Positions 7,224 to 16,570 of a DNA stretch of 64,000 nucleotides are shown in pieces (position 1 is the stretch's first letter; every line of letters begins with the position of its first letter). Where the stretch lies: assembly GCA_937924775.1 (NCBI GenBank), contig CALDUT010000010.1, forward strand, positions 310,001 to 374,000, written 5' to 3'. The DNA comes from an uncultured Gemmata sp. GTDB lineage: Bacteria; Planctomycetota; Planctomycetia; Gemmatales; Gemmataceae. Under the pieces are notes generated by a model. That model worked only from the letters and a program-made list of their open reading frames with translations, did not search any database and was not told the DNA's origin. Position numbers and translations under genes: made by a program.

Positions 7224-9178
7224 CTGCGACAATTTCTCCAACCGTATCGAATCCGGCCATTGACGAACTGTTGGCCCGCCAGCAACTCGGGGGATATTGG
7301 GAAGGGGAAATGGCGTGGTGCCCTGTGGTCACAGCCCAGGTAGTCACCACGCGGCACGTTGTGGGTCATAGTTTTTCTCCCTCGGAACAAAAACGGTTGA
7401 TTGTGTATTTTCAGCGAACTCAAACGGCAGACGGTTCCTTCGGCTTACATGCTGAACATCGTGGCTCAGTGTTTGTGACGTCGCTGGTGTATGTGGCGGC
7501 TCGGCTGTTGGGTGTGGCCGCCGATCATCCCTTGGCTGTTTCCGCACGACGGTGGCTTCATGCCCATGGCGGTGTTCGCGCCATTCCGACGTGGGGAAAG
7601 TTCTGGCTTGCCCTTCTTGGTCTTTATGGTTGGGAAGGGGTTCGTCCGTTGATGCCAGAGTTGGTATTATTGCCGCGATGGTGGCCGTTGCATCCCTTGC
7701 GTTTCTATTGCCATACCCGCTACATTTACCTGGCTATGGCGGTATTGCAGGGCCACCGTGTTCAGTTCAATCTTGGCTCCTTGGCACACGACCTGCGAAT
7801 TGAACTGTATGGGCCGCAGGGTATGCCATCCTCCTTCCGCTGTTACCGCTATCAATTGGCTCACGAAGACCGGCTGGAAAGTCCGGGAGTGCTCCTCCGG
7901 TTGGCAGAACACCTGCTGAGTGCTTACGAGTGCATCGCGAGCCGATCGGTGCGCCAACGGGCCACTCGTCGGTGTCTGGAATTCATCATGCGTGAGCTTC
8001 AAACCAACAATTATCGTTCGCTTTCTCCTGTCAATAACACCCTCAATGCTTTGATTTTCCATTGGCAGAAACGACCGGCAGAAACGGCTCGTTGCATTGC
8101 CGGGTGCGAGTACTACCGGTTCGATGACGATCCATATGGCCTCCGCTACGCGGGTGGTTCAACGACGGTGTGGGACACTGCGTTTGCCGTTGAGGCGCTG
8201 CTGGCAGACCCCAGCACGGCAAGAGAGTATGAACGAACGGTCCTGCGTGCCTATGCGTTTCTCGCAGCCAATCAAATGACACAATCCTTACACGGCCGCG
8301 ACCCCTGTTGGCCGGATGAGGCCTGCGGTGGCTGGTGCTTGGGCACGGCAGAGCATGCGTGGCCCGTTAGTGACTGTACCGCTGAGGCCTTAGCGGCCGT
8401 GTTGGGCGTCCACAGGATTTTTGAGGTACCCGATCCAATCTCTTCGACGCGCTTAGCTCAGGCGGTGGACTTCATCCTTTCGCGGCAAAATGCTGATGGC
8501 GGTTTTGGTTCCTATGAACGGGCCCGCGCCCCCCGGTGGATCGAACGCCTCAACCCATCGGAAATGTTCACGCAGTGTATGACGGATCAATCCTACATCG
8601 AATGCACTGGCTCGTGTCTGGTGGCGTTGAGCCGCTATCGTGAGGCGTTCCCCCACACTTGCCCGCAACGCATCCAACACGCCATCGATCGCGGCGTGCG
8701 GTTCTTACTGAATCGGCAGCGATCCGATGGGGCCTTTCCGGGAGCATGGGGTATTTACTTCACCTATGGTACCTTTCATGCAGTTCGCGGATTGCGGGCT
8801 GCCGGGGTACCCAGAGAACATCCCAAATTGCAGGCCGCGGCCAAGTGGTTGATCCGCCATCAACGGACAGATGGGGGTTGGGGAGAACACTTCACCTCCT
8901 GCCTGCGGGGCGAATATGTGGAAAACCCGCAATCGCTTCCGGCGATGACCAGTTGGGCCATCATTGCACTAACGGAGATTGTGGGAGGCCAGCACCCCGC
9001 TGTACGTCGCGGTGTCAACTGGTTATATGTACATAATAATTCTGCGCGATCTTTTGAATTTGTCAACGGTGTTTTTTTTGGTTCGGCGATGCTTCGCTAC
9101 GAACTGTATCCGGTGTACTTTCCGGTGTGGGCCATGAAGCGGGTAGCACAAGATGCCGCAGCGCTGCCCATTTTTTGA
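7220..9178 (+). CDS. osc: Oxidosqualene cyclase (lanosterol/parkeol-type synthase)
   Basis: The 652-residue product is a terpenoid cyclase of the oxidosqualene branch. The protonating motif is VSDCTAE (Asp385), which marks oxidosqualene cyclases, whereas squalene-hopene cyclases use DXDD. Several QW-type repeats are visible, including QNADGGFGSYE, QRSDGAFPGAWG and QRTDGGWGEHF in the C-terminal half. It should cyclise 2,3-oxidosqualene to lanosterol or parkeol. The start is taken as the GTG at 7220, which overlaps the methyltransferase stop by 4 nt; a TTG at 7199 in the same frame is possible. It closes the sterol operon. Squalene synthesis genes are not in the window. Length and motifs look complete. 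Confidence 0.92.
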   Translation: MTATISPTVSNPAIDELLARQQLGGYWEGEMAWCPVVTAQVVTTRHVVGHSFSPSEQKRLIVYFQRTQTADGSFGLHAEHRGSVFVTSLVYVAARLLGVAADHPLAVSARRWLHAHGGVRAIPTWGKFWLALLGLYGWEGVRPLMPELVLLPRWWPLHPLRFYCHTRYIYLAMAVLQGHRVQFNLGSLAHDLRIELYGPQGMPSSFRCYRYQLAHEDRLESPGVLLRLAEHLLSAYECIASRSVRQRATRRCLEFIMRELQTNNYRSLSPVNNTLNALIFHWQKRPAETARCIAGCEYYRFDDDPYGLRYAGGSTTVWDTAFAVEALLADPSTAREYERTVLRAYAFLAANQMTQSLHGRDPCWPDEACGGWCLGTAEHAWPVSDCTAEALAAVLGVHRIFEVPDPISSTRLAQAVDFILSRQNADGGFGSYERARAPRWIERLNPSEMFTQCMTDQSYIECTGSCLVALSRYREAFPHTCPQRIQHAIDRGVRFLLNRQRSDGAFPGAWGIYFTYGTFHAVRGLRAAGVPREHPKLQAAAKWLIRHQRTDGGWGEHFTSCLRGEYVENPQSLPAMTSWAIIALTEIVGGQHPAVRRGVNWLYVHNNSARSFEFVNGVFFGSAMLRYELYPVYFPVWAMKRVAQDAAALPIF

Positions 9179-9189
9179 ACAGTTGGCTC

Positions 9190-9231
9190 ATTGTGAAGCT
9201 TCCGGTTGCAGTTCGTTCATCGCTTCACAAT
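9190..9231 (+). terminator. Stem-loop after the sterol operon, possible terminator
   Basis: A perfect 10-bp inverted repeat, ATTGTGAAGC (9190-9199) and GCTTCACAAT (9222-9231), flanks a 22-nt loop and begins 12 nt after the cyclase stop. No U-tract follows, so intrinsic termination is uncertain; it may instead protect the transcript end. Confidence 0.4.
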
Positions 9232-9549
9232 AATAAAGGCAGACTTGCTCAACGGAGTGTGTTGAGCGAGATAATCCCCGATCCCGGTAGTTCCGTGGTC
9301 GGCTGATAAAACGGATAGTGACCCGCAAAAACCCATAAACCGGTTCGCCCGTCGCATCTCGGACCCCGCGCCGCGGGGCTTGACACCGACGACCGCTGCT
9401 CCCCCGCAGCGCTAGCCGATTTCATGTGGAGTAGGGACTTCGTAATTGACCTCGCCGCCCCGAGCCGCGATGGCCAGCGTTAGCCAACCGCGGTAACGAT
9501 TCGTCCACTCTGCCGAGCTCCGACGGGCTACCGTGAGGAGTAGCCCTTC
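9232..9549. other. Intergenic region upstream of rny with several stem-loops
   Basis: No gene is visible. Three further compact inverted repeats occur: CTTGCTCAAC/GTTGAGCGAG (9244-9253 and 9261-9270, one mismatch), CCCCGCG/CGCGGGG (9364-9378) and CGCTGC/GCAGCG (9394-9411). They could form a structured 5' leader of the RNase Y mRNA, whose own transcript is often autoregulated in other bacteria, or end upstream transcripts. A GAGGAG ribosome-binding site precedes rny. Confidence 0.4.
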
Positions 9550-11151
9550 ATGGACCCGCTTTATGCCGGCGGGCTTGCCCTTGTTGCTGCCCTCTTAGCC
9601 ATGGGCGGCACCTATTTGGTAGTTCGGCGTTCCGGCCTAGCCACGCACTCGACCCGCGACAGGGCTTCCGAATATGAAGCTACACGTCGTGCGGAACTTC
9701 AAGGCCAAGAATTGCTAGAACAGTACCGTCGCCAGGCCGAGCAACTACTGCGTGACGCTGAACTGCAAGCCCGCGATGAAATTTTTCGCCGTCGCGAAGA
9801 ATTCAACCGCGAAATCGACGCGGCCCGCGCGGAATTACGCGAACAGGAACGCCGCCTCGAAAAACGCGAAGACACCCTCGAACACAAATACAAGGAACTG
9901 GCCCGCAAAGAAAAGCATCTGGAAAGCCTCAAGGAAAAGATCATTGATCGCAAGGAAGCACTTGAGAAAAAAAACAAGCACCTCGAGGAACTCATCCAGC
10001 AGGAAATGACGAAATTGTACGAGATCACCGGATTGTCCCGCGAAGCAGCCAAGCAGATGTTATTGGAGCGGCTACAACGCGAACTTTCGGAAGAAGTGGC
10101 GGCCAAGATTCGTCAGCACGAAGAACGGCTCAAGCAACAGGCCGAAGTGAAAGCCCGCGAAATCGTCACCACCGCCATTCAGCGGTACGCTGCCGACCAA
10201 ACCGCCAGCGTGACCGTCAGCACCGTCGATATCCCCTCCGACGACATGAAAGGCCGCATCATTGGCCGGGAAGGGCGAAATATTCGCACCTTCGAAAAAC
10301 TCACTGGCGTCGATGTGATCGTGGATGATACGCCAGGGGTGGTGGTGGTCTCGGCTTTCGACAATGTCCGCCGCGAAACCGCTCGCCTAGCCCTCACCAA
10401 ACTGATTCAAGATGGCCGCATTCACCCCAGCCGCATTGAGGAAGTGGTGAGTGAAACGCAAGCGGAGATGGAAAAATACATCATAGAATTGGGCAACCAA
10501 GCTGTCTTAGAGGCCAACGTCCCATTGGTGAATGAAAAGCTCATTTATCTCCTGGGTCGGTTGCGCTTTCGCACAAGTTACAGCCAGAACGTTCTGGCTC
10601 ACTCGGTCGAAGTGGCCCACTTGTGTGGCTTGATGGCGGGAGAATTGGGTTTGAATCCCGTGTTGGCCCGGCGGTGCGGTTTGCTTCACGACCTGGGCAA
10701 AGCTGCGGATCACGAAATGGAGGGCGGGCATCCCAAGGTGGGAGCCGAACTGGCCCGACGCTATGGGGAAACCAGCAAAGAGGTACTGCACGCCATCGCT
10801 GGGCACCACGATGATGTTTCGGTTGACAATATTTACACCGTCTTGGTCGCGGCGGCCGACGCGATCAGTGCCAGCCGGCCGGGGGCTCGGCGAGAAACGC
10901 TCGAGAAATACGTCAAACGGTTGACCGATCTGGAGGCCGTGGCCTGTGGTTTTCCCGAAGTGGAACAGGCGTATGCCATTCAAGCGGGCCGAGAGTTACG
11001 CGTCATTGCCAATGCCCAACGCACAACCGATGCCGACGCGGTACGCATCTGCCGGGACATTGCCCGGGCCATCGAACAGCAGCTCGATTATCCTGGAGAG
11101 ATCAAAGTGACTGTGATTCGCGAAAGCCGGGCCACGGAAATCGCGAAGTGA
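9550..11151 (+). CDS. rny: Ribonuclease Y
   Basis: The 533-residue endoribonuclease initiates mRNA turnover at the membrane. It has one N-terminal transmembrane helix (about residues 5-25), a long charged coiled coil (about 35-200), and a KH RNA-binding domain with [12 protein letters not shown] near residue 235. A metal-dependent HD domain follows, with HSVEVAH near 350 and LLHDLGKA near 378. Length matches the usual 510-530 residues. The ATG is preceded by GAGGAG at 9 nt. It stands alone, after the sterol operon and convergent with the small genes to the right. Nothing unusual is visible in the catalytic motifs. Confidence 0.97.
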   Translation: MDPLYAGGLALVAALLAMGGTYLVVRRSGLATHSTRDRASEYEATRRAELQGQELLEQYRRQAEQLLRDAELQARDEIFRRREEFNREIDAARAELREQERRLEKREDTLEHKYKELARKEKHLESLKEKIIDRKEALEKKNKHLEELIQQEMTKLYEITGLSREAAKQMLLERLQRELSEEVAAKIRQHEERLKQQAEVKAREIVTTAIQRYAADQTASVTVSTVDIPSDDMKGRIIGREGRNIRTFEKLTGVDVIVDDTPGVVVVSAFDNVRRETARLALTKLIQDGRIHPSRIEEVVSETQAEMEKYIIELGNQAVLEANVPLVNEKLIYLLGRLRFRTSYSQNVLAHSVEVAHLCGLMAGELGLNPVLARRCGLLHDLGKAADHEMEGGHPKVGAELARRYGETSKEVLHAIAGHHDDVSVDNIYTVLVAAADAISASRPGARRETLEKYVKRLTDLEAVACGFPEVEQAYAIQAGRELRVIANAQRTTDADAVRICRDIARAIEQQLDYPGEIKVTVIRESRATEIAK

Positions 11152-11274
11152 TTCTCCGGCGCGGTACTGGGCTCTATTCCCATCGCCGGGATCTTGACTG
11201 ATATTGGGCTTTGGGTGTTCCGAATGCCATAGGTGACGTATTGAACGCCGGGCAGAGATTGTGGTGCTGCTGGT

Positions 11275-11502
11275 TCAAGCGGTGAGCAACAAGGCCGAAA
11301 GGATGCCCAATCCTAACAGACCAACGAGCAGAATTCCGAAGAGCAACTGAAAGTCGCGGCTGGCCGAGGGAACAAATTCGCCTTCTTCCGCAGCTTTCTT
11401 GCGAACCGAGCGATGGGCGATCCAGACGGTTCCCAACAGTAACGCGAGCATCAGAAGATCGAGCGCCGCCAACGCCAGCAGGATCAGACCGGCGGTTTTC
11501 AT
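11275..11502 (-). CDS. Small membrane protein of unknown function
   Basis: I do not recognise this 75-residue product. It has two hydrophobic helices (about residues 3-27 and 50-73) separated by a short basic and acidic loop (HRSVRKKAAEEGE). The ATG at 11502 lies 31 nt past the stop of the PsbP/DcrB-like gene; in-frame starts at 11547 and 11565 would overlap that gene. No clear ribosome-binding site is visible. It probably shares a transcript with the gene upstream. It could be a membrane anchor or be unrelated to its neighbours. Confidence 0.5.
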   Translation of the reverse strand: MKTAGLILLALAALDLLMLALLLGTVWIAHRSVRKKAAEEGEFVPSASRDFQLLFGILLVGLLGLGILSALLLTA

Positions 11503-11533
11503 GGAAAAGTAACCACATTGGCACCAGGGTTCA

Positions 11534-11968
11534 TCATTCGTCGGCATCGACATTGAGCGACGCAAAAATTCCCCGCAGCGCCGGGTCGTTCTCAGCCCGG
11601 TCGTACTCGCTGACTTGCGCCATAAGCAGCAGCGGGCCGGCGAGTGTGTTCAAACACCGCACCTGGCAGCTGATCAGGGTATCCAACGTGAGGAAATCGG
11701 CGTTGAAGCCAATCGCCGGCAATCCGCAGAGACTTTCCATCACCTCTTCCGCGTCGAACTCTTTGTATTCGCTTTTCATCAGGTCGAGCGTTTGGTCGGA
11801 TAAGTCGCCACTGTCCTGGGCCTCCGGCTGGAGCGACATCATGAAAAACGCGGTTTTGGGGCTGGTGACAGTCATGGTCCATCCGCCGTTGTCGGGATCG
11901 TCGGCGGTTTCGAGCTGCCAATTGTCAGGATAGCGGATTTGAATGCCGTCGCGTTCAAATAGAGACAT
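11534..11968 (-). CDS. Hypothetical DcrB/PsbP-like protein
   Basis: The 144-residue product opens with FERDGIQIRYPDNWQLE, the typical first strand of DcrB/PsbP-like (DUF1795-type) folds, and continues as an alternating strand-and-helix protein without a signal peptide. These proteins have no common catalytic activity. It ends with an acidic tail. It lies 43 nt downstream of the YbdK-like gene on the same strand and so may be the tail of the amidoligase transcript, but small stand-alone members are also common in planctomycetes. Family placement rests on the N-terminal motif only. Confidence 0.6.
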   Translation of the reverse strand: MSLFERDGIQIRYPDNWQLETADDPDNGGWTMTVTSPKTAFFMMSLQPEAQDSGDLSDQTLDLMKSEYKEFDAEEVMESLCGLPAIGFNADFLTLDTLISCQVRCLNTLAGPLLLMAQVSEYDRAENDPALRGIFASLNVDADE

Positions 11969-12011
11969 CGCTTGATAACCTCGGTATTTTATCGTAAGTT
12001 CTGCATAGGCA

Positions 12012-13121
12012 TCAACTTAAGCCTTCTTGCGTTTCGCGAACCAACTGTTCGACGACCGCTCGGGTACTCCTGGTATGGGCGAAGGTTTTCAATTGGCGGT
12101 CGGCGCTGGAACCGGTTTCGAGGACCTTGTAAGCGTATTCGATTTCGGACCGTGTTCCCAGTTCGTCGATTACGTCGCGGAGGAACCAATCGATCATTTC
12201 GTGAATCAACTCCCGCACCGGGACTTCTTTTTCTTTGCCCAAGTCGAGCAGATGGCCATCCAACCCATAACGCACGGCCCGCCATTTATTTTCCTCGATC
12301 AACTCGGTGGGGTAAATACGGAAGGTCATATTATCGCGGCGGAGTTTCCAAAGTTTGGCGATGATCGCTTGGAAAATTGCGGCGATACAAATCGCTTCGT
12401 CGACCTTGGTGCAGACATCACAGATGCGGAATTCCAGCGTGGGATAGCGGTGATTGGGGCGGACATCGTACCAAATCTTGGAGCCATCCGGAATACAGTT
12501 GGTTTTGACCATGGTTTTCACCATGCCTTCATATTCCACCCAATCGGTAAACAGCGGCGGGATGCCCGAGCGAGGGAAATGGCGGAAGATGATGGACCGG
12601 TAACTTTTCAGACCGGTGTTGCGCCCCATCCAAAAGGGTGACGAGGTGGACAAACACAACACATGTGGGGCGAAGTAGCGGGCGACGTTCATCGCGTCGA
12701 TGAGAAAGTCGCGGTCTTCAATCCCGATGTGGACATGCGTTCCAAAGATGAGAAGCTGCCGAGCCAGGTCTTGCATGTCATTTTGCACGCCCAAATAGCG
12801 TTCAAAGGGTGTGATTTCTTGCTGTTCCCAATTGGAAAAAGGGTGTGTCCCCGCGGCCGCAATGACCAAACCGTGACGATGGGCCAGATCGGTGATGCTG
12901 CGGCGGAGTTTCACCAATTCCCGGCGGGCATCCGCGGGTGTTTGGCAAATTTCCGTTCCCACCTCCACCATCGACTGATGCAGTTCGGCTTTGATTTGCT
13001 CTTTGAGTATAAGTTTGCCCTCATCGAGAATTTGCGTGATGTAGGAACGCAATTCCCCGGTCGTTGGATCGATGATTTGGTACTCTTCCTCAATACCGAG
13101 GGTCAACGAAGGGGCTTGCAT
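12012..13121 (-). CDS. YbdK-type carboxylate-amine ligase (glutamate-cysteine ligase family 2)
   Basis: The 369-residue product is a GCS2 enzyme, which joins the gamma-carboxylate of glutamate or a similar acid to an amine using ATP. Family landmarks are LGIEEEYQI.D at the N-terminus (residues 8-18), EVGTEICQTP near 52-61, GTHVHIGI near 125-133, and RPNHRYPTLEFRICD near 222-236. Length is typical (about 370). In E. coli YbdK has weak glutamate-cysteine ligase activity and the true substrate is usually unknown. It is the last of four co-oriented genes (esterase, RimK-like ATP-grasp, permuted ATP-grasp, YbdK) with gaps of about 100 nt, which suggests a dedicated peptide or amide product rather than bulk glutathione. 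Confidence 0.88.
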   Translation of the reverse strand: MQAPSLTLGIEEEYQIIDPTTGELRSYITQILDEGKLILKEQIKAELHQSMVEVGTEICQTPADARRELVKLRRSITDLAHRHGLVIAAAGTHPFSNWEQQEITPFERYLGVQNDMQDLARQLLIFGTHVHIGIEDRDFLIDAMNVARYFAPHVLCLSTSSPFWMGRNTGLKSYRSIIFRHFPRSGIPPLFTDWVEYEGMVKTMVKTNCIPDGSKIWYDVRPNHRYPTLEFRICDVCTKVDEAICIAAIFQAIIAKLWKLRRDNMTFRIYPTELIEENKWRAVRYGLDGHLLDLGKEKEVPVRELIHEMIDWFLRDVIDELGTRSEIEYAYKVLETGSSADRQLKTFAHTRSTRAVVEQLVRETQEGLS

Positions 13122-13218
13122 ACCGATCGCTCCGAAGGGATTGACCGCTGTAGTGCGGGATATGAGCGTTGATTGTGTTGTAACCGATGTTCGGCCGTTT
13201 GAAAACGGGGGGAAGTGA

Positions 13219-14571
13219 TTATCGTGGTTCGATGATGAAAGTGGGGAGCGTGGAGCCCCCCCCGGCAGTGACGTTAACGAGAGCTTCTGTTGAAATCCGC
13301 GTCAGGCATCCGTGCATAAAAGCGCCCAAAGCTACATACAGGCTGGTGTCCAAAATGCGCTCGCGGATGTGCAAGCTTCCGTTTTCCCAGCCGGGAAACG
13401 GTTCGGCGGGCACCCGCACCCGTTGTTGGACGACATAGGGCTTGGTGAGGGCGGTTTCGATCGCCTCATCCCAACGGGCTTGATCCACCATCCAGCCCAA
13501 CACGATGCCCTTGCCACCGTATTCGTCGTTGGGTTTGAGAACGAGCTGATCCTTATTGCGAGACACCCACGGCACAAGGTCGATTTCCTGACCCTGGAAG
13601 AGGGTTTTGCGAGATTCCATGACCCGGGTCCATGGAATATGGCGGGCGATCGCCTGCTGTTGCGCGGGGGTGAAAAGTGCCGCGTTGCGTTCATCGGAGA
13701 GAACAGCCAAAGAGGCTTTCTTGAAGAGAATTTTGCAGCGGAAGGAATTGACCATGCACACAGCTCGGTCGCGCACAGCACGCACCACCGGATGTTCCAA
13801 TCCGCCGCGTTCGATCAATTCCCCGATTAAAACACGTTTGTAGATGAGAGTGATGGGATAATCCCCGGCCCACAGTTGGCCATCGCGATATTCCACATCC
13901 CGGGGGTCCACGATCCTCGCTTCAATCCCCATCTGCTTGAAATAATCGTAAAAAAGAACAAATTCACTGAAAGTCGGCACTTCCCGCCAATCCAAAATCG
14001 CGATCCGGGGCGGCACCGAGGAATGCCCCTGCCACTGTTTGAAAGAATCCAGTAACGCGTGAAGAATGCCCGGCTTGGCGGGAATTGGCCACACCCGATA
14101 CCGGCGTTGGAATTCTTGGAACACCGGCAAGCCATAAAAGAGTTCAGCCAGGGCATCCGAATAGGCTGCCCCGGCGGGAGTCTCCGAGTTATACTCGGTC
14201 AATAAAAGCTCCTCGTCGGATGCAAAAAAGCTGTCGAAGCGGCTGGTCGGGCTGGGTTCAGTGTATCCCGGCTCCACGGTCAAAAGTTCATGTTCCCAAT
14301 CGGCGAGGCGAAACTGCGAGCGAAAGCCCACATCCGCGACCGCGCGGTGGTAAATGGTTTGAAATGCAGGCAGAAGGACTTGGACGGTATCGTGTAACAG
14401 GCGGTACTGCGCAAACGTTAAAAAACGGGGGCGCAGCGCCGTGCAGACCAAGCGTGTGCCAAAAACCAGCCCACGGAGTTGTTGGGATTGTTCGAGGGTC
14501 GCGTGAGAATCGGCGGCCAGTGTCGAATGGGCAGTGAGTAACTCGTGATATACCGCAATGGCATCGGTCAT
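13219..14571 (-). CDS. Circularly permuted/glutathionylspermidine-synthase-like ATP-grasp ligase
   Basis: The 450-residue product has the layout of ATP-grasp enzymes of the circularly permuted or glutathionylspermidine synthase-like group. An N-terminal helical region is followed by LTEYNSETPAGA near residue 125, a Rossmann-like segment AILDWREVPTFSEF near 190 and a YKRVL motif near 250. The nucleotide-binding KPNDEYGGKG loop comes near 343. Such enzymes form amide bonds through acyl-phosphate intermediates. It lies between a RimK-like ATP-grasp and a YbdK-type ligase, so three different amide-forming enzymes are encoded side by side. The substrate cannot be read from sequence. Confidence 0.75.
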   Translation of the reverse strand: MTDAIAVYHELLTAHSTLAADSHATLEQSQQLRGLVFGTRLVCTALRPRFLTFAQYRLLHDTVQVLLPAFQTIYHRAVADVGFRSQFRLADWEHELLTVEPGYTEPSPTSRFDSFFASDEELLLTEYNSETPAGAAYSDALAELFYGLPVFQEFQRRYRVWPIPAKPGILHALLDSFKQWQGHSSVPPRIAILDWREVPTFSEFVLFYDYFKQMGIEARIVDPRDVEYRDGQLWAGDYPITLIYKRVLIGELIERGGLEHPVVRAVRDRAVCMVNSFRCKILFKKASLAVLSDERNAALFTPAQQQAIARHIPWTRVMESRKTLFQGQEIDLVPWVSRNKDQLVLKPNDEYGGKGIVLGWMVDQARWDEAIETALTKPYVVQQRVRVPAEPFPGWENGSLHIRERILDTSLYVALGAFMHGCLTRISTEALVNVTAGGGSTLPTFIIEPR

Positions 14572-14675
14572 CGGGTTATTCCCCGGCGGTTAGGTTCAAT
14601 CGCTTGTGAGTTCTGTGTTGCGGCTTCCTGGAAGTCCCGGTGTGGCCAATCGCGGCAACGGTCGCTCACCGGTTG

Positions 14676-15593
14676 TCAAAATAACTTCGACCAGCGCAAT
14701 TCGGCCAATGGGGGTTGAGGATTCAGGGCACGCTCGATCACGAGGTTGGCCATTTTTTGAACAACCCAATCGAAATACTTCGGTGTCAACGAGTTGATAT
14801 CCATGTCCGGGGCCGGGTTCATGAAGTCGATCGCGTACGGTAGGCCGTCTTTGATGGCCCACTCCACGGTATTCATTTCGTAACCCAAGGCGTGCACGAG
14901 TTTTAATGAGTCGTGAACAACGCGGTCACGGAGTTCCGCGGACAGATACTGGTCGTCGGGGATATAACGGCGGTTCTCGGTGTCGTAGGGCATCGGCAGG
15001 ATGTCGCGGCCGCCAATACACATGACACGAACGTATTGATCCCACTGGATCCGCTCTTGGGCGATCATCGTTAGTAAGCCGGAACTATCGTAATAGCGGA
15101 TCAACTCCTCAATGGAATGGCAGACGTAAACCCCCCGCCAACCACCGCCGTGGGCGTCTTTGAGGATGCACGGTAGCCCCACATAATCGACAATCGCTTG
15201 CCAATTCAACGGATACTCCAAATTCCGGAGGCTTTCGCTTGGCACAATCCCCGGGACGTAATCTTTGTTGGGCAAAGCGACGGTTTTTGGATGGGCCAAG
15301 CCCAACTTCGAGCAGAGCGAAGCCCCAAAGAATTTGTCGTCGGCTGACCACATGAACGGGTTATTGATGACCGTCACCCCTTCGAGAACGGCGTGTTTGA
15401 GATAGGTGCGGTAGTACGGGACTTCGTGGGATATCCGGTCCACAATCACCGCGTAGGGGATGTGTTCATCCATCCGAGTACCGCCCAGCTTGGCGTACTC
15501 CGCCACCACCCCGTGGTGGCGCCGATTGACTTCCTCAAGAAACCGCGGTGGAAACGACCATTCGCGACCCACAATCACGCCGACCCGTTTCAC
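14676..15593 (-). CDS. RimK-like ATP-grasp ligase
   Basis: The 305-residue product has an ATP-grasp fold: a pre-ATP-grasp domain starting VGVIVGREWSFP, a PFMWSADDKF element near residue 78, the nucleotide-binding LKDAHGGGWRGV loop near 143-154, and a metal-binding AIDFMNPAPD segment near 262. The start is a GTG at 15593 with GAGGTG 5 nt upstream. It should activate a carboxylate as acyl phosphate and attach an amine. In the cluster it precedes a second, dissimilar ATP-grasp gene by 104 nt. A canonical RimK or GshB role is unlikely because the loop sequence and context differ; the substrate is unknown. Confidence 0.75.
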   Translation of the reverse strand: MKRVGVIVGREWSFPPRFLEEVNRRHHGVVAEYAKLGGTRMDEHIPYAVIVDRISHEVPYYRTYLKHAVLEGVTVINNPFMWSADDKFFGASLCSKLGLAHPKTVALPNKDYVPGIVPSESLRNLEYPLNWQAIVDYVGLPCILKDAHGGGWRGVYVCHSIEELIRYYDSSGLLTMIAQERIQWDQYVRVMCIGGRDILPMPYDTENRRYIPDDQYLSAELRDRVVHDSLKLVHALGYEMNTVEWAIKDGLPYAIDFMNPAPDMDINSLTPKYFDWVVQKMANLVIERALNPQPPLAELRWSKLF

Positions 15594-15713
15594 AGAATCA
15601 CCTCAGTTGGAGTTAGCCGATCATCCAATGGCTTATCGATGGCAGATTCATTACAATAATGATGAAGAATGTGAACTTATTTTCTCGGGCGTTGCTCGTG
15701 TTCCGTATAGCAC

Positions 15714-16433
15714 TCAGTCGTGCCCTCCGATGTACAGATGCAGTTGGTGCTGCCAGACGGGCCAATCGTGGGCGAAACCCTCCCATTCGCGGAGGGCGTT
15801 GCCGATACCGCGGCCCCACAGCTTGCCCGAGAGTTCGCGGTTCTGGACGAGCAATCGGTCGTCGCGGCCAACTGTTAAAATGATGTCTTGTTGGCGAAGG
15901 CGATCTAACCTCTCGGGATCATGTTCGTTAGGAATGAAATCCACCGGGTTTTGGAAGTAGACCAAATCGTTATAGAAGCCACCGAGGAATGTTTTGATGT
16001 CGGTCAGCCCACTGAGGCTGAGAATGCGCTGAACCTGGTTCGGGTAACGCAAGCCCATTGAGAGCGCGTGGAACCCTCCGAAACTGGCTCCGGTGAAAAT
16101 GGTGAACGGGTGATGGTTCCTCCACCGCGACCACGGGAGAACTTCGTCGATGATGTAAGTCGTGTATTGCTCATGCCGCCAAATCCGTGCTGCTGGATGA
16201 AGATGATAGGCATACCAACTTTCCGCATCGACGCTATCCACACAGATGATGTGAAACCATCCGCGGGTGATCATCTCTCTCATAACACCCAGCATGCCTC
16301 GGTCTTCCCATTCAAAGAACCGCCCTTGGGACGTGGGGAAGACGACCACCCGGGCACCGGCATGGCCAAACTCGAGCAATTCCATGTCGCGATGCAGGGT
16401 GGGGCTCCACCACCGGTGGTACTCGCGGCGCAT
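15714..16433 (-). CDS. Alpha/beta-hydrolase esterase
   Basis: The 239-residue cytoplasmic esterase-like hydrolase has the nucleophile elbow GASFGG (serine near residue 116), a probable acid in VGRDDRLL near 195, and a probable base His in HDWPVWQHQ near 225. The N-terminal WWSPTLHRDMELLEFGHAG strand fits the putative-esterase group (COG4947-like). It has no signal peptide. It heads the four-gene amide-ligase cluster and could trim, cyclise or release the product, or activate an ester precursor. No clear Shine-Dalgarno precedes the ATG. A 137-nt gap separates it from the isomerase upstream, so the cluster may have its own promoter there. Confidence 0.78.
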   Translation of the reverse strand: MRREYHRWWSPTLHRDMELLEFGHAGARVVVFPTSQGRFFEWEDRGMLGVMREMITRGWFHIICVDSVDAESWYAYHLHPAARIWRHEQYTTYIIDEVLPWSRWRNHHPFTIFTGASFGGFHALSMGLRYPNQVQRILSLSGLTDIKTFLGGFYNDLVYFQNPVDFIPNEHDPERLDRLRQQDIILTVGRDDRLLVQNRELSGKLWGRGIGNALREWEGFAHDWPVWQHQLHLYIGGHD

Positions 16434-16570
16434 GAGCAGAAGTCGTTGGGCTGTCAGGGTTTACTTACACACATGATGCCAGAAACTCACCTGTGCCGCC
16501 AACGGGCCAACGTGGGAATGTCAGAAAACACTCCCGGGGACGCAATATCGCCCCCGGGTTGGAATGATGG

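Noticed and set aside
7220-9178. Squalene-hopene cyclase
   Set aside because: The protonation motif is DCTAE rather than DXDD, and the operon contains squalene epoxidase.
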